From Acidobacteriota bacterium (GTDB taxonomy: Bacteria; Acidobacteriota; Blastocatellia; Pyrinomonadales; Pyrinomonadaceae): a stretch of 64,000 nucleotides of DNA. Positions 38,225 to 47,800 of this stretch are shown here, one piece after another; positions within the stretch are counted from its first letter, which is position 1, and each line of letters opens with the position of its first letter. The notes below the pieces were generated by a model that saw only the letters and a list, made by a program, of their open reading frames with translations, did no database searches and had not been told where the DNA came from. The stretch lies in NCBI GenBank assembly GCA_020199835.1, contig JAIVJV010000009.1, positions 744,001 through 808,000 on the forward strand. The letters are read 5' to 3'. Both the position numbers and the translations under genes were made by a program.

Positions 38225-41200
38225 ATGGTTACTCAAGCCTCTTTCTACACCTACCGCAACATCAGAACCTTTCCCGCCGATCTGCTTCTCGAGGTCGATA
38301 AATACACCGCGAGCGGCGACCACGATCAGGCAGCCGTACGCGAGATTGAACTGTTTCTCACGCGTGGACACGAGCACTTCAACGCGCGTAGATACCATGC
38401 GGCGCTCAAGGACTATCTCGAAGCGCGTCTCAAGATTTATGCGCTTCTCGATTCGGATGCGCCGACGGGCGGAGGCGATCACACCTTCCCGGTTACGCCG
38501 GATATTTTCAACGACGTGCTGGCCGAGGTCGTGCAGCGCGTCAAGCGATTTCAACCGGAGCCTCGGCCAAAAAAGCCTGGACCCGTAATCGCGTTGCCCG
38601 GCTCGCCGAGTACCTCTATCGGCGCGTTCGGCCATTTGGGAGTCACAACGTTGGCGCCGCAGGGTCGCGAAGATCCTGCCGCACGGATCAACGTGGCGAT
38701 TGACCTGGCGCGAGCTAACGAATTCCAGCGCGCCGAATCACAGCTTACTGAAGTTATCGATACGGTCGGCGCCGAGAACCGTCCGCTAAGGGCCGCGGCC
38801 GTAGAAAATCTCGCCGTCGTTCTCGCCAGGCGGGGCGAGACGGCCCGCGCTGTACAGCGTTTCACGGAAGCCGCGGACCTGTACCAACAGTTGGGCCAGC
38901 CCGCCGATGCCGCGCGCGTACATGAAAACCACGGTGCCATGCTTGCGCGTTCCGGAGACATCAACGGAGCGGTCGGTGCGCTTAAACGCGCGCGCGCGGG
39001 ATTCGAGTCAGCCGCCGGAACACGGCCGGGAGCGATTACCGTCGCGAGATCCGCTGCCGCGATCGCAAGTAATCACAACAACGACAACGTGACCGCCGCC
39101 GTGCAAATACAGAATCGCATCAGTGAGTTGCAGCACATCCAGGGTCGCGCTGACGTGATGTCTCGTGTGGTGGGCCGGATACGCCGAGCGATCGATCCAC
39201 CTCCTCCGCCACCGATGGAGATGAGATTTCACGAACTGACGGTAAGTGGGGCCACGGCCGGCGTCACTACCGACGTGGGCACAACAGTTTTGCCGGAACG
39301 GCGTTTACGTTTCATCGTTTCGGAAAGCGCCGGCGCGCAACAGTCGCCACGAGTGCTCGAATACCCGCTCTCCGGCACAAACATCGCCGAGCAGATCCGA
39401 ACTGACTATTACATTCGCAGACGCGATGCACTGACGCTCGAGGAGCTCGGAGTTGGCGGAAAAGTGGGAACAACGCCGGGGCGCTTCGAAGTCGATCTGC
39501 CTCATCACTATTACTTCACGATCCAGGTCGCGCTCGCGAAGACCTATGCGGCGCTCGGACGATTCGAAGATGCGCTCGCCGCCCTCGCCCTCGCCCGCAC
39601 GTATCCGCACTTGAACGTCGCGATTGAAGCGCCGTTTCTGTGGATCGAAACGGCCCGCGTATTTCTAACGTGGGGCAATCAACTTTACCGGCTGAACGAT
39701 CGAGACGCGGCGCGAGAGAAGTACGCGATGATTCTTGTCGTCGGTGAAGCCGTCACGATCGACGAGAACAACGAGTTGTATCAGCCGGCCGTGTTCGCCG
39801 CGCCACGCGTGGAAGTTACATCTCTCATACCCGTGTTGGCCCAGGCGCAGTCCGGGCTCACTCTCAACCCGCAACTCGAAGCGATCGCGCGTGAGGCTTA
39901 CCAGCGACAATTGATGATCCGCGCCCGGCTCAATTACTACGGCGTCCCGAGTTCGCCGATCACCATCTTCCGGTTCCGCTATCTCGAAGCAGTCGCGCGC
40001 TACTTCGCCGATCAGGCCATCAAGGCCGAAAGAGAAAACATCAACTTCGCTTCCAATGCCGACCGCGAAACGCAGGCTGTGATGCAGCTCGAGCAGGCCG
40101 TCGAACTCGCCGAAGAGAACGTGGAGCTCGAAGTGCGGCGCACCGCCGAATCGCTGGCCACCGTCGACGTGGCTCAACAGGCACTCGACGTGGCTAACAT
40201 TCGCATCGCCAACACCACGGCACGCAGGGAACAATATCGTGTGCTCGGCCGCGATCTGATAGCTTTGGACCAGGCGAGCGCACATGCCTCGGGTGGATTG
40301 ACAGAAACCGAAGGCGGCTACGACGTGTATCTCGACAGCGCCGGAGGAACTGTCAACCTCGGCGATCAGGATTACGTCATCCTGCGTAATGCCGCCAGGC
40401 GTCGCGGTGAGATCAATTTCGAGTTGGAGTTAGCGAATCTCGATCGAGCTATTGCCGAGCTCGAAGTAAGCCGCGATCAGGCGGCGGCGCAACTCGAACT
40501 GGCGAGAATACGGGTGGCTGTGTCGGAGCAAGGCGAGCGGATCGCGGAAGTTCGGCTGCGCCACGCGGAGGAGAATCTCGAGTTTGCTCGCGACAAGACG
40601 TTCACCGCGGAGTTGTGGGCCAACCTTGCGGACACGCTCCGGGAGATCTCGGACGTCTACATGCAGCGAGCGCTCGAGGTTGCGCACCTGATGCAGGCTG
40701 CTTACAACTTTGAATTCGATCAGAACCTACGCGTCATCTCAAACAACTATTCAACCCGCGACGAGCTTGCAGGTCTGCTTGCGGCTGATCTGCTCAAGGC
40801 GGATATCGACTACTTCACTTATCACCGGATCACGCAGGTTGCGACCAAGCAGGTTCCGGCGAAAGTCTTGTGGTCCATCGCGGAGCGCTACCCATTCCTT
40901 CTCTTTGAATTCCGGCGGACAGGTCTATTGCAGTTTGAAACGTTACTCGCCGACATTGACGAACTCTTTCCTGGAACTTACCTGCACAAGTTGAAGGCGG
41001 TGGAGGTCGTATTTGAAGGACTGATCGGCGCGGACGGGATTCACGGGACCTTTACAAACAACGGCGTCTCGAAGTACCGCACGCGTGACGGCGCCGACGC
41101 CATCCGCCTCCAGCCACGTGAGAGCATGTTGATCTCGGCGCACGATCTACTTCGCGACACCGTTATCTTCAGGCCGTCGGAAGAAGTTCGCAGAGTGTTT

Positions 41201-41830
41201 GAAGATGCGGGCCTGGCGAGCATGTGGACGCTCGAGGTTCCGCGCGGGACAAACGATCTCAACTACGACGCGATTCGCGATATTCGTATCGTCTTCTATT
41301 TCGAGTCGTTGTACGACGAGAACCTTGCAGCGCAGATCTCCGCAGGTTTGCCGGCGCAAGGCACGTGGCAGAGGTCTTATTCATTGGCCACGGAGTTTCC
41401 GGATGCGTTCTTCCGCTTCCAGGATACGGGCGAGCTGAATTTCGATTCTCGATCCGGCGACTTCCCGTTCCATCACGAGGGGTTGGAGATTGGATCGATG
41501 ACGGTGCTTGCGTTACCAAACGGCGGTCCAGACGCACTCGTGCGCGCTCGGCTCAAACGTGAGACAGATCCGGAGCCGGATGAGTTTGCAACCAATAGTG
41601 AAACCGGGATCTTCGCTTCCGATCCCGCGGTAGGAAACAACCCGCTCAATCAGTTTATCGGCGGAACGCCACTCGGCAATTGGGTTTTCTCGATGGACTT
41701 TGAGACCAATCCCAATTTCGTTGAGAACGGCGTTGATCGGCGGCCGCCGCGAATCGTCGGGCTCGACGACATCGTGCTTAACGTTCAATACACTTACCAG
41801 CGCAGGACAGAGGCAGCGTTGCCGAGTTAA
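38225..41830 (+). CDS. TcA-like toxin component with N-terminal TPR region
   Basis: A 1201-residue protein, about half the usual TcA length. The first 110 residues hold a helical repeat unit (HFNARRYHAALKDYLEARLK). TPR-like helices follow at about 150-260 (QRAESQLTEVIDTV, AVQRFTEAADLYQQLG, GAVGALKRARAGFES), then a Pro-rich link (PPPPPP). Long coiled coils at about 605-680 and 737-795 match the TcA channel shaft. FTAELWANLADTLREISDVY and AAYNFEFD continue the match. From about 918, FPGTYLHKLKAVEV, then FEDAGLASMWTLEVP and YDAIRDIRIVFYF, correspond to the TcA C-terminal domain that binds TcB. Receptor-binding domains of canonical TcA are absent. It should pair with the upstream Tc-like protein. 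Confidence 0.78.
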   Translation: MVTQASFYTYRNIRTFPADLLLEVDKYTASGDHDQAAVREIELFLTRGHEHFNARRYHAALKDYLEARLKIYALLDSDAPTGGGDHTFPVTPDIFNDVLAEVVQRVKRFQPEPRPKKPGPVIALPGSPSTSIGAFGHLGVTTLAPQGREDPAARINVAIDLARANEFQRAESQLTEVIDTVGAENRPLRAAAVENLAVVLARRGETARAVQRFTEAADLYQQLGQPADAARVHENHGAMLARSGDINGAVGALKRARAGFESAAGTRPGAITVARSAAAIASNHNNDNVTAAVQIQNRISELQHIQGRADVMSRVVGRIRRAIDPPPPPPMEMRFHELTVSGATAGVTTDVGTTVLPERRLRFIVSESAGAQQSPRVLEYPLSGTNIAEQIRTDYYIRRRDALTLEELGVGGKVGTTPGRFEVDLPHHYYFTIQVALAKTYAALGRFEDALAALALARTYPHLNVAIEAPFLWIETARVFLTWGNQLYRLNDRDAAREKYAMILVVGEAVTIDENNELYQPAVFAAPRVEVTSLIPVLAQAQSGLTLNPQLEAIAREAYQRQLMIRARLNYYGVPSSPITIFRFRYLEAVARYFADQAIKAERENINFASNADRETQAVMQLEQAVELAEENVELEVRRTAESLATVDVAQQALDVANIRIANTTARREQYRVLGRDLIALDQASAHASGGLTETEGGYDVYLDSAGGTVNLGDQDYVILRNAARRRGEINFELELANLDRAIAELEVSRDQAAAQLELARIRVAVSEQGERIAEVRLRHAEENLEFARDKTFTAELWANLADTLREISDVYMQRALEVAHLMQAAYNFEFDQNLRVISNNYSTRDELAGLLAADLLKADIDYFTYHRITQVATKQVPAKVLWSIAERYPFLLFEFRRTGLLQFETLLADIDELFPGTYLHKLKAVEVVFEGLIGADGIHGTFTNNGVSKYRTRDGADAIRLQPRESMLISAHDLLRDTVIFRPSEEVRRVFEDAGLASMWTLEVPRGTNDLNYDAIRDIRIVFYFESLYDENLAAQISAGLPAQGTWQRSYSLATEFPDAFFRFQDTGELNFDSRSGDFPFHHEGLEIGSMTVLALPNGGPDALVRARLKRETDPEPDEFATNSETGIFASDPAVGNNPLNQFIGGTPLGNWVFSMDFETNPNFVENGVDRRPPRIVGLDDIVLNVQYTYQRRTEAALPS

Positions 41831-41889
41831 AGAGGCAGACAGGATTCTCGGGATTAATCTGTAACCGTTTGGTAGTCGGTGGTACTGGT

Positions 41890-42228
41890 TCAGTTTGAGT
41901 TTGCGCTGAAGGCGTTGGCAATTCGCCTGAACCGTTGCCGCATATCTTGAGACTCTATGATCTGATAGATTCGTCCCTGCGCCGTTGTCTTTGAATAACC
42001 AGCATCAAGTGCCGCGCGCCGCACGTCCTTACCTGCCAGAACACCCTTTACGAACCTGTCACGTTGGACGGAGTCAAGCTTGCCGAGTTTTCTTTGGCTT
42101 ACAGCTTTCAAAGAGTGTCTAGAACAAGGAACGTGGTTCCTGCAGGGAAGGCCTGTCTGTGTTTTTCGACTGTCACACAGTTTTGTTTGGACGGCGAACA
42201 TAGTTCTAGTTCCACTCGCTATCCGCAA
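41890..42228 (-). CDS. Phage terminase small-subunit-like protein, possibly a remnant
   Basis: A 112-residue frame. The C-terminal 65 residues, LDSVQRDRFVKGVLAGKDV then RRAALDAGYSKTTAQGRIYQI, match the HTH of small terminase subunits (the AA..AGYS.TTA pattern), which bind phage DNA for packaging. The first 45 residues, with four Cys, look unrelated and may be read-through, so the true start may be further in. No large terminase subunit or other phage structural gene is near. On phage satellites a lone small terminase can redirect packaging. It may equally be a leftover. Confidence 0.5.
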   Translation of the reverse strand: MRIASGTRTMFAVQTKLCDSRKTQTGLPCRNHVPCSRHSLKAVSQRKLGKLDSVQRDRFVKGVLAGKDVRRAALDAGYSKTTAQGRIYQIIESQDMRQRFRRIANAFSANSN

Positions 42229-42276
42229 GAAATCGAGAGCCCGAAGAGTCTATCAACATTCCAGCGGTCGTCGCAG

Positions 42277-42295
42277 TTGTGGCCAAATTGTGGCC
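42277..42295 (+). repeat. Arm-type repeat, right end of element B
   Basis: An exact copy of the 19-bp sequence at 31684-31702 in the same orientation, 124 bp from the core at 42419-42429. The surrounding 42229-42418 has no gene. Confidence 0.5.
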
Positions 42296-42418
42296 GGAGA
42301 AAACCGATACAGTCCGTTACGTTGGACCAACCATCTGTAACAAAACGGGAAATGGCCCAAATTCCTGCCTGGCTGCAACCTGTTTAATTGTTATTGATTA
42401 GCAAAACGGTAGGCTGAG

Positions 42419-42540
42419 GACTGCCAGTCATGCGCTCTCCCAGCTGAGCTACGGCCCCTTAGGAAGCGAGTGAGTGCTGATAAATAACTGATGCAGACTA
42501 GCCTAGCGTTTTGCGTTCAGTCAAGCAATGGCGTGATCCT
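42419..42540 (-). repeat. Orphan 5' half of tRNA-Ala with its upstream flank
   Basis: 42419-42458 is identical to the anticodon-to-5'-end half of the intact tRNA (31544-31583). 42459-42540 is about 82 percent like 31584-31665, including an identical block TGCAGACTAGCCTAGCGTTT. No 3' half follows on the left. This is probably the original chromosomal 5' half and promoter, displaced when element B inserted. Confidence 0.85.
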
Positions 42541-44555
42541 CAACGCCAGGACGGAGCCAGACCACCGCGAACAAGCAAGCGCGCGTTACTGCCGTCAATC
42601 CGCATAATCCAAAGATCAACTTCCTTGTCCTCGTTCCACTTCTTCGCTCGCTCGAAAACGATCTGTCCGCCGTCAGGCGAGATGTCGAAAGCACGCGCGT
42701 ACGTGTCCTTGAAGTCTGTCAGTTGAGTCACACGCTTCGTGGCGAAGTCGTAACGAAAGATGTTGCCAAACTCGTACGCGAGGTCCGGAAAGGAGTAAAG
42801 GAAACCTGAACCGTCTGGTAACCACTGTAGGTCCAAAAGAATCTGGTGATCGAGTTCGCTGAAAGTATGAACTTTAGTTCCGGGGTGTGTGCCACCTTCC
42901 TTGATGCGATAGATGCTGGAGCCGCCGGTGTTCGCGCTGTAAAGAATTTGATCGGCAAGCGCGGGTGTCGGTCCCCAGTCCCATGCGCAGGCGCCAGACG
43001 GCTGCTCACCGGAGAACAGAGGCTTGAACACAAACTCGCCGGGCGTCGGCTGTGCTGGAATGCTGCTGGTGACACAAAGCCCTGAGCGATAACTCAATCG
43101 ACTGCCGTCGGCGCGCCAGGTTGGGCTGAACGCTCCGAACAGTTCGATGCCGTCGCCTGTAATACTAAAGTCCGGCGCCTTCGTTGTTTGGCCGGCGCGC
43201 ACGTCCAACCCAGGTATAAACCAACGATAGTTGCCGTACATCGCGACCACGGCCTGCGCATGAGAGCCGTAGTCCGCAACCGATTTGAAAACCAGCGTCT
43301 TGGAAGACCCGGGCGGAAGTGTCACCGCTTGTGGTTCGTCCGCACCGACGACGTACACGAAAAAGACTCCGCTGCTCGCCTGCGACTGCTTCCACATCGG
43401 TTGTTCGTTGCGGACCGTCACACTGACGGCACCTTTCGGATAGCGGGCGAGTTCACCGTGATCGGGAGAGTTCGTGATCTTACGGAAGCCTTTGCCGTCC
43501 GCTGCGATGGCGTAAATGTCGGCATGGTAAAGCGAGGCTACATTCAAGTGGCTGCTGGAGAATGCCAGTTCCTTGCCGTCTGGTCGCCACGACAAATCGT
43601 GTATGCCAGATCCTTCTTTCGCAAACTCATGTGTCCAGAGCCGTCGATCGTTGGTACCATCGGATTCAATCAAGCGGATCTCGGTGCCACCTCTGTTGTA
43701 AGCGATAGTTCCGACGCTGCGTGTTGTTGATGACCCCTGGTCTGGCGGGCGAGCGGGAGTTACCGCTGAAGCGGGTCGTTCGGCTGCCTGGCTCTTGTCA
43801 GAGGTTTCAACGCCGGAAGTAACCGGCGGCCGAGCGGTTGCTGTCGAAGTCGGAGACTTGATTTGACTTACGTCACCCGGCGCTGCCGGTTTCGCCGTCG
43901 CTTGCACACTACGTCCCTGGGCCCTGCGACCGTACGTGAAGTTATCAAGTAGTAATCCTGACTGGCCTTTCGGTGGACGAAAACTAAGTGAAACGATCGA
44001 TTTGTCTGATATGAATCCGACAAAAGCAGAGTCGGGACGGTTCCGAGTCTTGACGACGACCGTTTGCGTCTGCCCGTCCTCTCTCGTGGCTGTAACTTCG
44101 ACCGTGGAGACGTAAGGTTGTTTCGCCCAGAGATCTGCGCCGACTGCCGTGACTCCCGAAGGCAGCATGACATCGAGTGATGCGTTTCCCGGCTGATTAG
44201 GCACACTCCAACTGATCATTTCACCGGTCCCCGTTTGATAGAGCGGGTTGGTAGTTCCCATGTAGTGGAGACTGGGCACGTAAATAATGCCCGACCCGAA
44301 CCTTGCCCCACCCGCCGTGCGGAAGGTGACACCATTTGTATTCAAACCTGCCGGCGGACGGTACATGCCGAAGCCGCGTGGAGGAGCGACAGAGCCGAAG
44401 TCGATCGTTAATAAATTAGTCGACACGCCATTGAATGATTCTCGGCTGTCGATGTGTTCAAAATCGGACTGTGCTTGAGTGACGCGAGCGAAAGCGAGCA
44501 CGAAAGAAAAAACAACAGCGCACAATGCGACAGTGGTGCGAGGTATGTATTGCAA
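42540..44555 (-). CDS. Secreted TolB-like beta-propeller protein
   Basis: A 671-residue exported protein. The start is a TTG at 44555, with a strong AAGGAGG 7 bases upstream and a signal peptide directly after it (LQYIPRTTVALCAVVFSFVL, cleaved near VTQAQ). An upstream ATG would add 123 residues with no family signal. Residues 30-210 form a beta-sandwich-like domain (DFEHIDSRESFNGV, DNFTYGRR). A Ser/Thr/Pro-rich linker follows, then PD40 propeller repeats of TolB type: LSWRPDGKELAFSSS, FSPTWRADGSRLSYRS, LQWLPDGSGFLYSF, FDISPDGGQIVFER. No catalytic domain is seen. It is probably a periplasmic or surface binding protein. It diverges from the Tricorn-type protease gene. Confidence 0.75.
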   Translation of the reverse strand: MQYIPRTTVALCAVVFSFVLAFARVTQAQSDFEHIDSRESFNGVSTNLLTIDFGSVAPPRGFGMYRPPAGLNTNGVTFRTAGGARFGSGIIYVPSLHYMGTTNPLYQTGTGEMISWSVPNQPGNASLDVMLPSGVTAVGADLWAKQPYVSTVEVTATREDGQTQTVVVKTRNRPDSAFVGFISDKSIVSLSFRPPKGQSGLLLDNFTYGRRAQGRSVQATAKPAAPGDVSQIKSPTSTATARPPVTSGVETSDKSQAAERPASAVTPARPPDQGSSTTRSVGTIAYNRGGTEIRLIESDGTNDRRLWTHEFAKEGSGIHDLSWRPDGKELAFSSSHLNVASLYHADIYAIAADGKGFRKITNSPDHGELARYPKGAVSVTVRNEQPMWKQSQASSGVFFVYVVGADEPQAVTLPPGSSKTLVFKSVADYGSHAQAVVAMYGNYRWFIPGLDVRAGQTTKAPDFSITGDGIELFGAFSPTWRADGSRLSYRSGLCVTSSIPAQPTPGEFVFKPLFSGEQPSGACAWDWGPTPALADQILYSANTGGSSIYRIKEGGTHPGTKVHTFSELDHQILLDLQWLPDGSGFLYSFPDLAYEFGNIFRYDFATKRVTQLTDFKDTYARAFDISPDGGQIVFERAKKWNEDKEVDLWIMRIDGSNARLLVRGGLAPSWR

Positions 44556-44814
44556 ATCCCTGCCTCCTTGTTTCCCACTATAGACAATCATCCAGACTCG
44601 ACCTATTTTAGCAGGACATGAACCCGCCTCGGCTCGCCAGCGACCATATCCTTGTGGCAAATTTGTGACTTGAATAACGGCAAACAGGTATAAATTACTG
44701 TTACGAGATGTGCGCTGGCGGTGTTTATCATAGAGCGGAAACTCTATAGACCCGGAACGCGTACGTCCAGACTCGGACCTGCAGGAATCCTTTCCTTCTA
44801 AATAGGAGTTCGAA

Positions 44815-47800
44815 ATGAAAAAAGTAATCCTGATCGTTGCATTCACTCTCATTGCGACATCCTTCGTCTGCGCCCAGGACACGCCGCTGCTCATGCGCAC
44901 GCCGACGCTGAACAAAACGCACATCGTGTTTTCCTACGCGGGCGATTTGTGGAGTGTGGCGCGTGATGGCGGAGAGGCTAGTCGCCTGACAACAGGTGTG
45001 GGCCGGGAATTCAGTCCCCTGTTCTCGCCGAACGGCCAGTGGATCGCTTTCACCGGTGAGTACGACGGCAACGTTGACGTTTATGTCATGCCCGCGAACG
45101 GTGGCGTGCCGAGGCGTTTGACCTATCATCCGGGCGCAGATTCACTGGCGGGCTGGACGCCGGACGGTCGCCAGGTGCTCCTCGTCTCAGCCCGCAGCGC
45201 CGAAACCGGCCGCACGGCGCAGCTCTTCACGATGCCAGTTGATGGCGTTCATCCGACGGCGGTTCCACTGCCGATGGCTTATGAAGGTTCATTCTCGCCG
45301 GATGCTTCTCGGCTGGCTTACGTCCCGCTACCGCGCTCTTTTCAAGCCTGGAAGCGTTATCGTGGCGGCACGGCGACTCCCGTTTTCATCGCCAACCTGA
45401 GCGATTCGAGCGTTGAAAAGATCCCGCGCACGGACTCAAACGACTTTAACCCGATGTGGCCCGCGGGAGAGGCTCGCAAGGTCTATTTCCTGTCTGACCG
45501 CGATGGCGCAATCACGCTGTTCGCCTACGACACCGGCTCAAAGAAGGTAGCGCCGGTAATCAACAATCAGGGCTTGGACATCAAGTCGGCTTCCGCTTCT
45601 ACTGGCGGCGGTCCCGACACGATCGTTTATGAGCAATTCGGATCGCTCAATCTTTATGATGTGAATTCGGGTGCCACCAAGCGGGTCCCCGTTTCCATCA
45701 ACGGCGATATCCCCTCGGTGCGGCCGAAGTTCGAGAAAGTCGGCGAACGCATCTTGAACTCAGCCCTCTCGCCGACCGGAGCGCGCGCTCTCTTCGAAGC
45801 CCGCGGCGAAATCATCTCCGTGCCTGCCGAGAAGGGCGACGCGCGCAACCTAACCAACACGACAGGCGTGGCCGACCGGGATCCTGCGTGGTCGCCGGAC
45901 GGTAAGTGGATCGCTTACTTCTCGGACGAGGCAGGCGAGTACGCGCTGCACCTGAGACAGCAAAGCGGCATGGGCGAGGTCAGGAAGATCAACCTTGGCA
46001 GCCCACCCTCGTTCTTCTTCGCTCCTACGTGGTCACCGGATAGCAAAAAGATTGCTTTCGCGGACAAGCGGCTCAACCTTTGGTATGTGGATCTCGACAA
46101 GGGTACGCCGATCAAGGTTGACACTTCCAAACGCGGCGCTGGGTTCAACGCCAGTTGGTCGCCCGATAGCCGCTGGATCGCTTACACCAAACCAGTCGAA
46201 TCGTGGTACAGCGCGGTCTTTATCTATTCGTTGGAGGAAGCGAAGTCGCGGCAGGTGACTGATGGTCTGAGCGACGCGAGTTCTGCATCCTTCGACAAGA
46301 ACGGCAAGCACCTTTATTTCATGGCGAGCACCGACATTGGTCCAAAGCTCTCCGGCTTCGACATGTCGAGCTATCCGCATCAACCGACGCGCAGCGTCTA
46401 TGTGGTGGTACTGAAAAAGACCGATCCCTCACCGCTTGCGCCTGAAAGCGACGAAGAGAAAATTGCAGCCGAAGAAAAGAAGCCTGAACCACCGAGCGAC
46501 AAGCCCGCGGAAAGTGATCCGAAGGCCGATTCGGCAACGGCCACTGCTCAACCGAGCCCTAAACCCGATGATAAAAAGGCACCGCCGAAGACGCTGCATA
46601 AGTTCGACATGGAAAAGCGAAAGCTCGACAAAGTGCTTGATGGCGTCCGCAGCTTTGACCTTGCCGCCAACGGTGAAAAGATGCTGTTCCGTCAAGGCGA
46701 CGGCTGGTTCATCGCTTCCACTACACAGCCGATCAAGCCCGGCGAAGGGAAGATCAAAACCGAAGACATGGAGGTCTATGTCGACCCGAAAGCCGAGTGG
46801 CAGCAGATGTACCGCGAGGCGTGGCGCATTCAGCGTGATTACTTTTACGACCCGAACTACCACGGTCTCGACCTGAAGGCAACGGCCAAAAAGTACGAGC
46901 CCTACCTGGCTGCCCTCACTCACCGCGCTGACCTGAGTTATCTCTTTACGGAGATGTTTGGCGAGCTGACAGTCGGCCATCTCTACGTGCAGGGTGGCGA
47001 CGTCGCCGATCCGAAGCGTGTGCCCGGAGGATTGCTGGGCGCCGACTATACGATTGAGAACGGCCGCTACCGATTCGCCAGGATATACGACGGTGAAAAT
47101 TGGAACCCGCAACTGCGCGCTCCACTGACGCAACCGGGAGTCAACGTGCAACCAGGCGAGTACCTGCTCGCGGTGAATGGTCGCAATATTACCGCCAATG
47201 AGAACGTCTACAGTTTCTTTCAGAACACGGCCAACAAACAGATCGTGATCCGCGTCGGACCCAATCCGGACGGCGCCGGCTCCCGCGAAGTTACGGTCGT
47301 GCCGGTGGCGAGTGAAGGCGGCTTGCGCACCCTCGCCTGGATCGAAGGCAATCGCCGCAAAGTGGACCAGATGACCGGCGGCAAGCTGGCCTACGTCTGG
47401 CTGCCGGACACTGCCGGCGGCGGCTACACCAATTTCAACCGTTACTACTTTGCACAGCTTCACAAGCAGGGCGCGGTAATTGACGAGCGGTTCAATAGCG
47501 GCGGCCATGCGGCAGACTACATCATCGATTACCTTAAAAAGCCGCTCAACAGCTACTGGGCAGTGCGCGACGGTGAGGATTTCCGCCAACCGTTCGGTAC
47601 GCTCCCCGGTCCGAAAGTGATGATCATCAACGAGTATGCCGGCAGCGGCGGCGATTACATGCCCTGGATGTTCCGACGGCACAACATCGGCCCACTCATC
47701 GGAAAGCGGACCTGGGGCGGACTGGTCGGCATCGGCGGTTATCCGGTGCTGATAGACGGTGGCTCGGTTACCGCGCCGCACTTTGCCTTCTATACTCCTG

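Larger units (their letters stand above)
31544..42429. mobile_element. Second element B at the same tRNA site, 10.9 kb, integrase decayed
   Basis: Bounded by core copies at 31544-31554 and 42419-42429. The right end carries an orphan tRNA 5' half identical over 40 bp to the intact gene, plus about 80 bp of related upstream DNA. Just inside each end lies TTGTGGCCAAATTGTGGCC (31684 and 42277), 130 and 124 bp from the cores. A tyrosine-recombinase C-terminal fragment lies at 31646-31840. The cargo is a two-gene Tc-toxin-like operon. Unlike element A, element B seems to have supplied the 5' half of the tRNA (inference). Without an intact integrase it is probably immobile, or mobilised by element A. 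Confidence 0.7.
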
